This document shows positions 18,719-28,099 of a stretch of 64,000 nt of DNA, one piece after another. The position numbers and the translations under genes are program-made. Location of the stretch: assembly GCA_937924755.1 (NCBI GenBank), contig CALEVZ010000046.1, forward strand, positions 1 to 64,000, read 5' to 3'. The notes under the pieces were generated by a model, which saw only the letters and a list, made by a program, of their open reading frames with translations, was not told the DNA's origin and did no database searches. The stretch comes from an uncultured bacterium. GTDB taxonomy: Bacteria > Acidobacteriota > Thermoanaerobaculia > Thermoanaerobaculales > Thermoanaerobaculaceae. How positions within the stretch are numbered: position 1 is the first letter of the stretch; the number at the start of each line of letters is the position of its first letter.

Positions 18719-19154
18719 CATTCAGGGGATCCTCGACATCCTGCCGCACCGCTATCCGTTCCTGCTCATCGACCGGGTGCTGGAGATCAACGAGCAGAGC
18801 ATCGTCGCCCTCAAGAACGTAACTTTCAACGAACCCCAGTTCGAGGGCCACTTCCCCGGTGTACCGGTGATGCCGGGGGTGCTGGTGGTGGAGGCGATGG
18901 CTCAGGCCGGCGGGGTGCTGCTCCTACGCCAGGTGCCGGATCGGCGCAACAAGCTCATCTACTTCACCGGCATTGACAACTGCAAGTTTCGTCGGCCCGT
19001 CACGCCGGGTGACCAGATCGTCATCGAGGTGGTAGTCAAGCGGCGGCGGGAGCGCTTCGCCCATGTGCACGGGGTGGCGCGGGTGAGCGGCGAGTTGGTG
19101 GCGGAGGCGGATCTCGCCTGCGCCATGGTGGACCGGCCGCAGGGGGAGGTGTGA
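18711..19154 (+). CDS. fabZ: 3-hydroxyacyl-ACP dehydratase
   Basis: FabZ dehydrates 3-hydroxyacyl-ACP in fatty-acid elongation and balances lipid A against phospholipid precursors. The 147-residue hotdog protein has [13 protein letters not shown] near the N-terminus and the catalytic H..G/E region [21 protein letters not shown]. The ATG is preceded by GGGGCGGAG inside the end of lpxD. Its TGA overlaps the lpxA ATG by one base. Confidence 0.97.
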   Translation: MIDIQGILDILPHRYPFLLIDRVLEINEQSIVALKNVTFNEPQFEGHFPGVPVMPGVLVVEAMAQAGGVLLLRQVPDRRNKLIYFTGIDNCKFRRPVTPGDQIVIEVVVKRRRERFAHVHGVARVSGELVAEADLACAMVDRPQGEV

Positions 19155-19942
19155 TGGCTGCGGTTCATCCGACCGCAATCGTTGATCCTGCGGCCGACGT
19201 CGGCGACGACGTGGAGGTGGGCCCCTACGTGGTGATCGGCGCGGGAGTGAGCATTGCCTCGGGCTGCCGCATCGGCCCGTTCTGCCATTTCAGCGGTCCC
19301 ACCACGGTGGCCGCCAACAACACCTTCGTTTCCCACTGTTCGGTGGGGGCACCGCCCCAGGACCTCTCCTACCGGGGGGAGGCCACTCGCCTGGAGATCG
19401 GCCCCGGCAACACCTTCCGCGAATTCGTCAACCTCCACCGCGGCTCGGTGAAGGGGGGCGGCGTGACCCGGGTGGGGGGGTACGGGTTGTACATGGTGGG
19501 GGTCCACATTGCCCACGACTGCCAGGTGGGGGACCACGTCATCTTCGCCAACCACGCCACCCTGGCCGGCCACGTGGAGGTGGGCAGCCACGCCAACGTG
19601 GGGGCCTTCTCGGCCGTGCATCAGTTCTGCCGGGTCGGTGAGCATGCGTTCCTGGGCGGCTTCACCGTGGCCACCAAGGACTGCCTGCCGTTCATGAAGA
19701 CGGTGGGAGCCAGGCCGGCCCGCTGTTTTGGTCCCAACGCCATCGGCCTGGAGCGCAAAGGCTTTTCCCCCCAGGCCCGGGAGGCGTTGAAGCGCGCCTG
19801 GCGGCTGTTGCACAACCCGAAGCTCACCACCAGCGAGGCGGTGGTGCGCATCCGGACTGACCTCGCCGGTCAGCCGGAGATTGACACCTTGCTAGCCTTC
19901 ATCGCCGCTTCCCAGCGCGGGGTAATTCTCTCCCTGGGGTAG
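19154..19942 (+). CDS. lpxA: UDP-N-acetylglucosamine acyltransferase
   Basis: LpxA catalyses the first lipid A step, 3-O-acylation of UDP-GlcNAc. The 262-residue protein is a left-handed beta-helix with hexapeptide repeats from the N-terminus (HPTAIVDPAA), the catalytic histidine in HIAHDCQVGDHV, a substrate-contacting FSAVHQFCRVGEHAFLGG segment, and the C-terminal helical domain. I use the ATG at 19154, sharing one base with the fabZ stop, rather than the GTG one codon upstream. It ends the envelope operon; no lpxB follows. Confidence 0.96.
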   Translation: MAAVHPTAIVDPAADVGDDVEVGPYVVIGAGVSIASGCRIGPFCHFSGPTTVAANNTFVSHCSVGAPPQDLSYRGEATRLEIGPGNTFREFVNLHRGSVKGGGVTRVGGYGLYMVGVHIAHDCQVGDHVIFANHATLAGHVEVGSHANVGAFSAVHQFCRVGEHAFLGGFTVATKDCLPFMKTVGARPARCFGPNAIGLERKGFSPQAREALKRAWRLLHNPKLTTSEAVVRIRTDLAGQPEIDTLLAFIAASQRGVILSLG

Positions 19943-20018
19943 CTCCATCCCCCGGCGACGGGGGGCCAGCGGTGGGGGGCGGCCGGTCGGGAGCTTTCGG
20001 TTTTCCCCGGGCAGCGGC

Positions 20019-20024
20019 TATCAT
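20019..20024 (+). promoter_or_regulatory. -10 box (TATCAT) of leaderless HD-GYP gene
   Basis: TATCAT ends 8 nt before the GTG at 20033 with no Shine-Dalgarno sequence, consistent with a leaderless transcript. Confidence 0.5.
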
Positions 20025-20032
20025 TTGCCCAG

Positions 20033-21568
20033 GTGTCAATGGTGACAAGGCCGCGGATCCTTGCCGAGGCGGTGATCGTCGCGCTCGTCTGGGCGCTGCT
20101 CAATCGCGCCGCGTCCCTCTTCGAAGTGCGCCCCGGCTTGGCGTTCTTCTTCCCGGCGGCGGCGATCACCCTGGTGGCCGGGGTGCGCCTGCGGTGGGCC
20201 GCCGTGCCCGCCGTGATGGTGGCCAACTTCCTGCTCCCCTGGGGGCTGGCGCGCACCTTCACGGAAACGCTGCTGTTCTCCTTTCCCGCCGGCCTGTGGG
20301 CGGCGGCGCTGGCGCTCTGGCGGCCGGGCGAGGGAAGCTCCTGGGCGCGGCTGTGGCGCATGACCTGGTTCGGGGTGGCCGGCGGCGCTGCACTGGCGGC
20401 GGTGCCGGGTGCGGCGCTGATCACCGTCCTGCTGGGCCCGGTGACCTGGGCGGCGTTCACCAGCCATGCCCTGCACTGGTGGGTGCCCGATGCGGTGGCG
20501 GCGCTGGTGTTCGGCTTGCCGCTGCTGGTGATGCTGGCCCCCGCCAGCCTGATGGACGGCGACGACCAGGCGCTGTTTCGGCGCTGGGCGAGGGACTGGC
20601 GGCAGTGGGTGTTGGCGCTCCCGCTGGGGCTGGGGGCGGTGGCGGCTTGCCGTGGGTTGGCGGCGGTGACCAGCGGCAGCGTCCATTGGTTCGTCGGGCT
20701 GCTGGCGTTGCCAGTGGTGCTGGTGGCGCTACGTGGGGGGGTGGGGGCGGCGCTGGTGATCAACGGGGTGGTCTCGGTGGGGTACCTGGCCCTGGCCATG
20801 GTGACCGGCCTGCGCGCCGGGGTGGCGGTGCAGGAGTGGCTGGCGCCTACCTACGCGAACCTCTTGCTGCTGTCCGGCTTCGCGGTGCTGGGCGGGATCC
20901 AGGCGGGGCGGCAGCGGCTGTTCTCCAGCCTGGCCAGACAGCGCGCCGAGGAGCTGGGGCGCGGTCTCGAGGCCACCGTCCGCGCCTTGGCGGCTGCCAT
21001 CGAGGTGAAGGACTCCCACACCGACCGCCACCTGCAGCGGGTGGAGCGGCTGGCGGTGATGATCGGGCGCGAGCTGAACTTGGACGAGGAGGAACTCACC
21101 GTCCTGCGGCGCGCCGCCATCCTCCACGACGTCGGCAAGATCGGCGTGCCCGAGCAGGTGCTCAACAAGGTGGGAGCGCTCACCGAGGAGGAAATGGCGC
21201 AGCTGCAGAGGCATGTGGACCTGGGGATCGAGATCCTCGCCCCGGTGGAGTTTCTCAAACCGGTACTGGAGGTGGTGAAGTACCACCAGGAGCGTTGGGA
21301 CGGTGATACCAGGGCGCGCTACCCCGGCTACTATGGCCTGCGCGGCGAGGAAATCCCCATCGGCGCCCGCATCATTGCCGTGGCCGACGCCTACGACGCC
21401 ATGACCCACGATCGCCCGTACCGCCCCGCCATGTCCAAGGAGGCGGCGCGGGCGGAGCTGTGGCGCTGCGCCGGCAGCCAGTTCGACCCCATGGTGGTCG
21501 CCGCCGCCGTCCGCGTCCTCGATCGAGCGTCCGGCGACATCTCCAGCGACAGTCGGTACCTGGTATAG
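20033..21568 (+). CDS. Membrane sensor with HD-GYP domain
   Basis: The 511-residue protein has about eight N-terminal membrane segments (residues about 10-300), resembling the MASE1 sensor domain, and a cytoplasmic HD-GYP domain. The latter shows the metal-site histidines SHTDRHLQRVERLA, the HDVGKIGVPE motif near residue 366, a YHQERWDG segment, and IPIGARIIAVADAYDAMTHDRPYR. HD-GYP proteins usually hydrolyse cyclic di-GMP to GMP. The GYP triplet itself is altered: after YHQERWDG the sequence reads DTRARYPGYYG, so activity may differ. The start is GTG 20033 or ATG 20039; the spacing of the -10 box favours the first. Confidence 0.85.
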   Translation: MSMVTRPRILAEAVIVALVWALLNRAASLFEVRPGLAFFFPAAAITLVAGVRLRWAAVPAVMVANFLLPWGLARTFTETLLFSFPAGLWAAALALWRPGEGSSWARLWRMTWFGVAGGAALAAVPGAALITVLLGPVTWAAFTSHALHWWVPDAVAALVFGLPLLVMLAPASLMDGDDQALFRRWARDWRQWVLALPLGLGAVAACRGLAAVTSGSVHWFVGLLALPVVLVALRGGVGAALVINGVVSVGYLALAMVTGLRAGVAVQEWLAPTYANLLLLSGFAVLGGIQAGRQRLFSSLARQRAEELGRGLEATVRALAAAIEVKDSHTDRHLQRVERLAVMIGRELNLDEEELTVLRRAAILHDVGKIGVPEQVLNKVGALTEEEMAQLQRHVDLGIEILAPVEFLKPVLEVVKYHQERWDGDTRARYPGYYGLRGEEIPIGARIIAVADAYDAMTHDRPYRPAMSKEAARAELWRCAGSQFDPMVVAAAVRVLDRASGDISSDSRYLV

Positions 21569-21824
21569 CCTTTTTGGCGTTCTTCACGTTTTCCCTGGGA
21601 TGCTCGCCGCCACTCGCGGGTCGGGCGGTGCCCGGCGGACCGCCTGCGAGCCCCCTGGCGCCCCAGCGGCCGGGGCACCCGGCCGGATGCTTTCTGCCAC
21701 CAGCCGGGTTGCGCGGAATTGGAGGCACTCGGCGCGCCGAAGTCCCCCTCCGGTCGCCCGTCGGGTTCCCACCAGTGTGGACGCCGCGCCGCTTCCTTCG
21801 GCCGTCGCACCGCCGTCGGGGCGG

Positions 21825-21830
21825 TACAAT
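21825..21830 (+). promoter_or_regulatory. -10 box (TACAAT) before bacterioferritin-like gene
   Basis: TACAAT lies 26 nt before the ATG at 21857, in the 288-bp gap after the HD-GYP gene. That gap shows no other gene. Confidence 0.45.
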
Positions 21831-21856
21831 CGATTTCGACGTGCACGGGAGGAGTC

Positions 21857-22366
21857 ATGCACGAGAAGAGCATCGGTCATTTGAACGCCGCCCTGGCCGA
21901 CGAACTGGCCGCCATCCACCAGTACATGTACTTCCACTTCCACCTCGCCGATCTGGGGTATGGGCCGCTGGCCAACCTTTTGAAACGGACGGCCATCCAG
22001 GAGATGCTTCACGCCGAACGGCTGGCCGAGCGGATCCTTTTCCTGGGCGGGGAGGTGGAGATGGTGGTGGGCCGTGAGGTGGCCAAGATCCACGAACCCA
22101 CCGCCATGCTCGAGCGCGCCAAGCAGCTGGAGCAGGAGTCCATCGAGATGTACAACCGCTTCGCCATCGCCTGCGGCGCTCACGCCGATTCCGCCTCCAA
22201 GCAGCTGTTCGAGGACCTGGTGGTCGCCGAGGAGGTGCACTGGGACAGCTTCGACCGCCAGGCGGATTTCTTGGCCCGCTTCGGGGAGCCCTACCTGGCG
22301 CTGCAGTCCTTCGGCGGATCAGGGGGTGGGGCCGCCGGCGGCGGCGAGGGACCGGCAGCGCCATAA
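21857..22366 (+). CDS. Bacterioferritin-like di-iron protein
   Basis: The 169-residue four-helix ferritin-like protein retains a full set of di-iron ligands: Glu in ADELAAIHQY, ExxH in IQEMLHAE, Glu in LEQESIEMYN, and ExxH in AEEVHWD. The layout (MHEKSIGHLN.. start, Met/His/Tyr-rich first helix) is that of bacterioferritins, which oxidise and store iron and help against oxidative stress. The heme-ligand methionine could not be assigned with confidence. The last 20 residues are a Gly/Ala tail not usual in the family. SD GGGAGGAG supports the start. Confidence 0.88.
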   Translation: MHEKSIGHLNAALADELAAIHQYMYFHFHLADLGYGPLANLLKRTAIQEMLHAERLAERILFLGGEVEMVVGREVAKIHEPTAMLERAKQLEQESIEMYNRFAIACGAHADSASKQLFEDLVVAEEVHWDSFDRQADFLARFGEPYLALQSFGGSGGGAAGGGEGPAAP

Positions 22367-22398
22367 AGAATCGCGAAAATAGTGAGTACCTGGTACCC

Positions 22399-25300
22399 TC
22401 AAAAGGGCACCGTGAACACTCTGCCACCGACGTCCGCCACCGCCAGGGTGCGGCCGTCGGGCAGGGCCGCCAGGCCGGTGGGGCGCACCTGCCGCTCGCC
22501 CGAGGAGAGGGACAGGGTGGCGGCGAGTGTGCCGTCGGGGCGGAAGATCCGAATCTCCCCCGCCAGCGGCACCGACGCTGCCACCGTGCCTCCGGGAAGG
22601 ACCGCCAGGTAGGGTTCGGAGAAGGCCTCCTCCCGTAGCCCGGGAACCGCCACCTGGACAAGGAAAGCCCCGTTTTCATCAAAGACCTGAAGGCGGGCGT
22701 TGCCGTTGTCCGCCACCCATACCCGCCCCGCCTGGTCCACGGCGATCCCCACCGGGTTGGAGAACTGGCCCGGCCCCCGCCCCCGCCCTCCCCAGGAGGT
22801 TTCCCGGCGACCTTCCGGGTCGAAGCGGACAACCCGGGAGTTGCCGGTGTCGGCGACGAACACCTGGCCGCGGGCATTGACGGCGATTCCGCGAGGTCCG
22901 AAGAACTCCCCGCTCCAGGCCCGGCGCAGCTCCCCTTCGGCGGAGAAGACCTGCACCCGGTGGTTCCAGGTGTCGGCCACGTACACCTCGCCCGTGGGTC
23001 CCACCGCCACCCCGCAGGGCTGGTTGAACTCCCCCGGCCCGTCCCCTTCGCGACCCCACCCGAGCAGTGGGCGCAACTGTTGATTCAACTTGAGGATGCG
23101 ATGATGCTCGAAGTCGCACACGTAGACGGCTCCGTCCTGCCCCACGGCCAGGCCGCGGGGCTGACCAAGGCGCTCCAGCGGAACTGCCGTGGCCACCACC
23201 GGCGGAGTGGGCACGGGGGAGGGGGCGACGGGCGTGCGGACGGTCATTTCCAGCGGCAAGGCCCCCTGCCCGCGCACCGCGTATAGCGTCACGTCGCCCT
23301 GGGAAAACACCGGTCGCAGCAGCTCGGGCCAGCGGGTGAAAGCGGCCCCGGCTTGGGGACCGTAGCGCTCCCGCTCGGCGCGCCCTACCAGCACGAACGC
23401 CGCTTTGTACCGCGCCAGCGCCGCCGCCACCTGCCGCGGCTCGGGGGAGGTGTAGACAGCCTCCACCGCCCGGGCCCGGGTCAGGATGTCACCGTGCCGC
23501 TGGCTGCGCTGAATGAGGTGGTACTCCCACCCCACCACGATGGGCAGCCCGGTGTGCATGGCCGCCCTGGCGTACTGTTGATACGCCGGCCCGTGGGCCT
23601 CCACCAGGGTGGGGGTGCCGGGCACGAAGCGGTTGAGAAAGTCGAAGGCCCTCGCCTCGTGGGGGGAGGTGAGGCGGAGGAACGCCTGCCCGTCCAGGGT
23701 CCAGCGAGGTCCGGGAGTGTGGCGGTAGAGGAGTCGTCCCCATGCGCCGGTGACCGAGGTGAACGCCGAGGCCGCCAGAACCACGGCGAGGGCGGCGCGC
23801 CAGGTGACCCCGATGCGACCCCCCACCGCCGGCAGCACCTCGGTGAGTGTCACCCCGCCGGCCACCGCCAGCAACAGCAGGGCCTCGAAGTGGTACTTAA
23901 ACACCGTGTTCATGCGGTCCCACACGAAGACCACCTCGCACGCCGCTGTCATGGCGAAGGCCAGGGAGGCGAGGAACGCCGCCCCGCGCACCCCTTGCGG
24001 GGTATCGCGGCGAAGGGCCAGCAGACCCGCTGCCAGGGCCGCCCCGACGGCCAGGGGCAGGGCCGCCGGTAGGGAGGCGGGGCGACCCAGGAGGCGGAGC
24101 AGAAACTCCATGGCCACCGCCAGCCCTCCCAGGATCAGCAGAATTCTACCGGTCAGCGGGTTCCACACCCACCCGGGGGTTTCGGGGCGGGGGGAGGGGC
24201 GGTGGGCCAGCCCCGGCACCAGCAGTACCACGAAGACTCCCAGCACCAGCAGGTAGCCGGTGAGGGGGGCGTAGGGCCCCGCCTCCCACCCCCAGTGCCG
24301 GGGGGGAGAGACGAAGCTGGCCCAGAACGGCCGGAAGACCAGCCAGGCGCAGCCCAGCAGCAGGGCAGGCAGCAGCACCACCCGGCCCAGGGCGGCCGAG
24401 GCCGTGCGGCGGGACCGATGCCACCACCCCAGCGCCGCTGAGCCCGCCACCAGGGCCGTCACCGTGGGCAGGCTCCAGCCGTTGGTGACGGTGATGGCCC
24501 CGGCGGTCACGGCGGTGGCCAGCAGCAGGGTGAGAGTGGCCGCCGGGCTGCGCCGCCCATTGTCCGGCAAGGCCAGGCGAAGGGTCAGGGCCGCCAGCGT
24601 CACCACCAAGGGGGCCGCCAGCAGGTGCGCGTGCAGGTCGGCAAACAGCAGGCTCCAGAAGGGGTACTCGTTGATCGCCGGGGGAAAGACCCGGCTGGTC
24701 GCCCAGAAGTAGTCGAAGTTGATAACCTTGCGGGAAATGGCCTCCACCGGCCCGGCTAGGTTGCCGGCCAGCAAGGCCAGGGCGGCGGCGTACACCCCGC
24801 TACGGAGGCGGCCGGTGAGGCTCACCGCCGCGGCAAAGGCCGCCGCCGCCAGCAACCCCGCCACGGCGGCAACCCCCAGGTTGAAGGAGTACGCCGGCGC
24901 AGCACCCAGGGTCTTGCCCCACGCCGCCACCATGAACTGACCGAAGTAGCTGTAGTGCAGGGAGGAACCGGCGAACCAGGGCTCCGTGGGAGGCAACGAG
25001 GCGGTGCGGTCCAGGGCGTTCAGGATGGCGAAGTCCATGGGCTTCTCGCCCCAGAACACCTCCGGATGGGCGGCGCGGAAGAATAGAAACAGAGCAAAGG
25101 CTCCCCACACCACCGCCTCAGTGACCCAGCGCTCCCGCCCCGACACCGGCGGAGGGCGGCGGGTGGCGGCCAGCACTGCCCCCGCCAGCACCGCCAGGAG
25201 CGTCACCAGGTCGGCCCGGACAAAGCGCATCCACCCGAGGCTCACCGCAAGCCAGGCGATGGCGGCAAAGCCCAATGCTCCCAAAACCTTGGCGAGGGCC

Positions 25301-27204
25301 CACAGGCCCGGACCGGGCCATCCGGCGCGGGCCAGCACCCGCCAGGCCAGCCACCCCAGCAGCTGCAGCAGGACCACCCACCCCACCGTGGCCGCCCAGG
25401 AGGAGGTGAGGAGCCAGCGGGGAATCAGGGGCGCCGCCTCCCCCGGCGGGCCGTCGGCCAGCAGCAGGTCGTCCCGGCTCAAGGGGAGGGACGGCAGGGC
25501 GGCGAGGATGGCCGCCTCCACCTCGGCCGCGCTCAGGGGCCTGACCTTTCGAAAGATCACCACCTTGGGGTGGTCGTACACGGAGAAGGACTCGTCAGCC
25601 AGCTCCGAAGGGAGCTCTAGGCCCAAAAGGCCGGGTCGAGCGGTGAACACCTGCTCCAGCCGGAACCCCAGGTCTCCCGCCCAGAGCAGGCGAAAGAAGC
25701 GGGCGCTGACCGGGAAGGTGGCCTCGGCCCGGGTCACCGAGCCCGGGATTCGGCGGGTGGGAAAGGCCACCACGTCGGCGGCGGCCAGCTCGGCGGCCAG
25801 CCGCCGCGCCTTGGCCTCGGAGTCGGGCTCGTAGAAGGGGAACTGCACCCCCCGATAGCGCTCCGGGGAGCGGTCCGGCAGGTGGAAGGGGAACCCCTCG
25901 TCCCACTCGGGGGTGAGCACGCGGCTTCCCGCCGGCACGTGCTCGTACAACCAGGCGGAAGCCTGCCGCACGGGGTGCTCTCGCGCATAAATGGAGGCAA
26001 ACGCTGCGGCGTACAGGGCGGTAAGCGCCAGCACGGCGAACCGCAGCCAGCGACCGCCTCGGCCCCGCTCGGCCCAGTGCGTCAAGACCGCCGCCCCCCA
26101 CAGGCACAGCAGCGGCACGATGGGGAGCAGGTAGCGGGGGTACTTGATCTCGAAGGAGGCGTTGATGAGCAAAAACGGCACCACCCACGCCAGCAGCAGC
26201 CACTCCGCCGCCGGAGTGCGCCGCCGCAGACGGGTCAGCAGGCCCACCAGCGCCACCACCCCCGGAAGGGGCCCCATCCCCCACAGTACCAACTCCCGCA
26301 CCTCGTACAGCAGAAGCGGCGCCCCCACGTACTGGTGGGTGTAGGGATACAGCCCCGCCTGGCGCACCATCCGGCTCTGCTCCAGCACGTCGGCGACGAA
26401 GCGTGTGTGGGAAAGGACCGCGTAGGGCTGGGCAAGGAGGAAAGCAGCCATAGCAGCGCCGCTGGCAGCGGCGCCGGCCGCCAGGGCGGCACGCAGCGAC
26501 CCGCGCCGCACTGCGAAAACCGCCAGGCCCAGCCCCAGGGGGAGCCCCAGGGGCGCCGCCGAGATCTTGGTGGCCAGGGCCAGCCCCACCACCGCTCCGG
26601 CCGCCCCCCAGTGCCTGGTACTCACCCCGTCTACCGCTCGCAGCAGCAGCGCCAGCGCGGCCAGCACCAGGAAGGTCAGGGGCACGTCGTTGGTGAGAAA
26701 GTGCGAGTTCTGCAGGTGCGTGACGGTGAGCGCCAAAAGCGCCGCCGCCAGCAGGCCCACCCCCTCGCCGAACAGGCGCCGGCCCAACAGTCCCAGCAGA
26801 AACACCGTGGCCGCCCCCCACAGGGCCGCCAGTCCCCGCCCCACCCGCACCGCCAGGTCGTATTCGCTGATGCCCGGGTAGAACAGCTTGGCCCCCGCCA
26901 CCGCCAGGCGCGTCACGTACATGGGGAACGACCCGTAGGCGTAAAAGCGCGGGTCCAGCTGCAGCGGCGAGAAGGAAATGGTCGCCACCGCCTCGGCCAC
27001 CCGCCGCTCGTCGGGGTGGAAGTAGTGCCACCCATCCCAGCCGATGCCGAACAGGCGCAGCCCCAGGGCAAGGGCGGTAATGGTCAGAAGTACACCGCGG
27101 AACCGCCCCGCCGGGAGAGCACCGCTGGGAAGGGCGGCCTCGTCGGGGCGAGTCGTCAAGGGCGCCGGCTGGCCCTCGCGATGGGTCGGTTGGTGTTGGC
27201 TCAT
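22399..27204 (-). CDS. Giant GT39-like / DUF2298 / NHL-propeller membrane protein
   Basis: From the ATG at 27204 (SD GGAAGG) the protein has about 1601 residues in three modules. Residues about 35-640 resemble a PMT/GT39-type GT-C glycosyltransferase with an acidic first loop (FHPDERR near residue 62) and many membrane helices. Residues about 650-1290 are a DUF2298 (Chlor_Arch_YYY) domain with GEKPMDFAILNALDRT and PPTEPWFAGSSLHYSYFGQF. From about 1345 a soluble C-terminal NHL beta-propeller has at least four clear repeats (GVAVGPTGEVYVADTWNHRV and similar). The likely role is lipid-linked sugar transfer outside the membrane, with the propeller binding substrate or partner. The acceptor is unknown. 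Confidence 0.88.
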   Translation of the reverse strand: MSQHQPTHREGQPAPLTTRPDEAALPSGALPAGRFRGVLLTITALALGLRLFGIGWDGWHYFHPDERRVAEAVATISFSPLQLDPRFYAYGSFPMYVTRLAVAGAKLFYPGISEYDLAVRVGRGLAALWGAATVFLLGLLGRRLFGEGVGLLAAALLALTVTHLQNSHFLTNDVPLTFLVLAALALLLRAVDGVSTRHWGAAGAVVGLALATKISAAPLGLPLGLGLAVFAVRRGSLRAALAAGAAASGAAMAAFLLAQPYAVLSHTRFVADVLEQSRMVRQAGLYPYTHQYVGAPLLLYEVRELVLWGMGPLPGVVALVGLLTRLRRRTPAAEWLLLAWVVPFLLINASFEIKYPRYLLPIVPLLCLWGAAVLTHWAERGRGGRWLRFAVLALTALYAAAFASIYAREHPVRQASAWLYEHVPAGSRVLTPEWDEGFPFHLPDRSPERYRGVQFPFYEPDSEAKARRLAAELAAADVVAFPTRRIPGSVTRAEATFPVSARFFRLLWAGDLGFRLEQVFTARPGLLGLELPSELADESFSVYDHPKVVIFRKVRPLSAAEVEAAILAALPSLPLSRDDLLLADGPPGEAAPLIPRWLLTSSWAATVGWVVLLQLLGWLAWRVLARAGWPGPGLWALAKVLGALGFAAIAWLAVSLGWMRFVRADLVTLLAVLAGAVLAATRRPPPVSGRERWVTEAVVWGAFALFLFFRAAHPEVFWGEKPMDFAILNALDRTASLPPTEPWFAGSSLHYSYFGQFMVAAWGKTLGAAPAYSFNLGVAAVAGLLAAAAFAAAVSLTGRLRSGVYAAALALLAGNLAGPVEAISRKVINFDYFWATSRVFPPAINEYPFWSLLFADLHAHLLAAPLVVTLAALTLRLALPDNGRRSPAATLTLLLATAVTAGAITVTNGWSLPTVTALVAGSAALGWWHRSRRTASAALGRVVLLPALLLGCAWLVFRPFWASFVSPPRHWGWEAGPYAPLTGYLLVLGVFVVLLVPGLAHRPSPRPETPGWVWNPLTGRILLILGGLAVAMEFLLRLLGRPASLPAALPLAVGAALAAGLLALRRDTPQGVRGAAFLASLAFAMTAACEVVFVWDRMNTVFKYHFEALLLLAVAGGVTLTEVLPAVGGRIGVTWRAALAVVLAASAFTSVTGAWGRLLYRHTPGPRWTLDGQAFLRLTSPHEARAFDFLNRFVPGTPTLVEAHGPAYQQYARAAMHTGLPIVVGWEYHLIQRSQRHGDILTRARAVEAVYTSPEPRQVAAALARYKAAFVLVGRAERERYGPQAGAAFTRWPELLRPVFSQGDVTLYAVRGQGALPLEMTVRTPVAPSPVPTPPVVATAVPLERLGQPRGLAVGQDGAVYVCDFEHHRILKLNQQLRPLLGWGREGDGPGEFNQPCGVAVGPTGEVYVADTWNHRVQVFSAEGELRRAWSGEFFGPRGIAVNARGQVFVADTGNSRVVRFDPEGRRETSWGGRGRGPGQFSNPVGIAVDQAGRVWVADNGNARLQVFDENGAFLVQVAVPGLREEAFSEPYLAVLPGGTVAASVPLAGEIRIFRPDGTLAATLSLSSGERQVRPTGLAALPDGRTLAVADVGGRVFTVPF

Positions 27205-27334
27205 CCTTCCTGCAGCGCCGCCGGAGCAGGACAGGGTACCGCTGCTGCTGGTTGCGCCTGCGGCGTGGTGCGCACGATAGCGCAGCAGGGCGAGGGGCTT
27301 CAACGGTCGATCCCGGCCGAAGTCGGCGGGATAG

Positions 27335-27360
27335 CCGTGTCCGTGCCCGTGTCCGTGCCC
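27335..27360 (+). repeat. CCGTGTCCGTGCCC hexamer-type tandem repeat
   Basis: Four consecutive CCGTGYC-type units in a row. Related units occur at 27419-27450, at 321-352, and on the other strand at 37945-37973. Confidence 0.65.
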
Positions 27361-27368
27361 CTGGGATC

Positions 27369-27386
27369 GCGGGCCTCTGGCCCGCC
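27369..27386. repeat. 18-bp palindromic dispersed repeat (copy 2)
   Basis: GCGGGCCTCTGGCCCGCC is identical at 270-287 and here. Its GGGCC..GGCCC arms can form a short hairpin, and both copies sit in intergenic DNA rich in CCGTGYCC units. Confidence 0.7.
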
Positions 27387-27507
27387 GTCATGGACGGTGC
27401 GACCTGCCGCGATCGTCCCGGTGTCCGTGACCGCGTCGGTCTCCGTGCCCGGGAAGCGGGCGTGTCGGTGACCGGTGTCGGCTGCGGCGAGTGGCGATGG
27501 TAAGGCG

Positions 27508-27702
27508 TTACTCTAGGGTCGGGGTCTTGCGGGGAGGGTCGAGGGGAGGGGCGTGCCTCCCCCGCCGGCGCCGGGCTACCGCCCGGCGGAGGAGGTGTTC
27601 GACCTGTTCGTTCACCGAGCGCAGCTCGTCCGCGGCGCAGCGCTGCAGCTCCTCCCACGGGTCAGGGGGGATGCGCAGCAAGAAGGTCTTCTTCGCCGCC
27701 GC
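27508..27702 (-). pseudogene. Arc-like ribbon-helix-helix protein lacking a start codon
   Basis: The leftward frame reads AAAKKTFLLRIPPDPWEEL followed by ADELRSVNEQVEHLLRRAV, the pattern of small Arc/MetJ-like DNA-binding proteins (about 55-60 residues) often encoded beside SPFH proteins. It follows the SPFH fragment directly. No ATG, GTG or TTG exists between the upstream in-frame stop and the conserved KKTFLLRI start, so either an unusual codon or translational coupling is used, or the gene is dead. With the decay of its neighbour the last is likeliest. Confidence 0.6.
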
Positions 27703-27709
27703 GAGGCCG

Positions 27710-28090
27710 TCAGGAGAGGGTGCCGGCGTTGATCACCGGGTGGGCTTCCCGCTCCCCGCACAGCACCACCAAAAGGTTGGACACCGTGGCGGCGTGACGC
27801 TCGTCATCGAGCCGCACGATGCGGTTGCGGGGGAACTTCTCGAGGACCATCTGCACCATGCCCACGGCCCCTTCGACGATTTTCTGGCGCGCCGCGATGA
27901 TGGCCGAGGCCTGCTGGCGCTGCAGCATGGCCCCGGCGATTTGGGGGGCGTAGGCGAGGTGCGACAGCCGCACCTCCAACACCTCCACCCCGGCCCTGGG
28001 CAGGCACTCCTGCAGCTCCCGCTCCAGCGCCGCCGACACCTCGCCGTGCAGGGTGAGCTCCACCTGGCAGCCGGAGCGCCGCAGGTTCTG
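27710..28090 (-). pseudogene. 3' fragment of an SPFH-domain protein gene
   Basis: About 120 codons encode the C-terminal part of an SPFH (band-7) protein: [52 protein letters not shown], and [20 protein letters not shown]. The N-terminal membrane anchor and first half of the SPFH domain are missing. Upstream the DNA instead continues in a beta-helix protein sequence, so a deletion or recombination near 28090 joined two unrelated genes. Confidence 0.75.
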
Positions 28091-28099
28091 CAAGCCCTT

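Larger units (their letters stand above)
27205..27507. other. Intergenic region with CCGTGYCC repeats and palindromic element
   Basis: No gene is seen. It contains a tandem of CCGTGTCCGTGCCCGTGTCC units at 27335-27360, more scattered copies to about 27470, and at 27369-27386 an exact copy of the 18-bp element GCGGGCCTCTGGCCCGCC found at 270-287. Similar CCGTGACC units, in inverse orientation, lie at 37945-37973. Confidence 0.6.

Noticed and set aside
27335-27470. CRISPR array
   Set aside because: The repeats are short 6-7 bp tandem units without regular spacers, and no cas gene is present.
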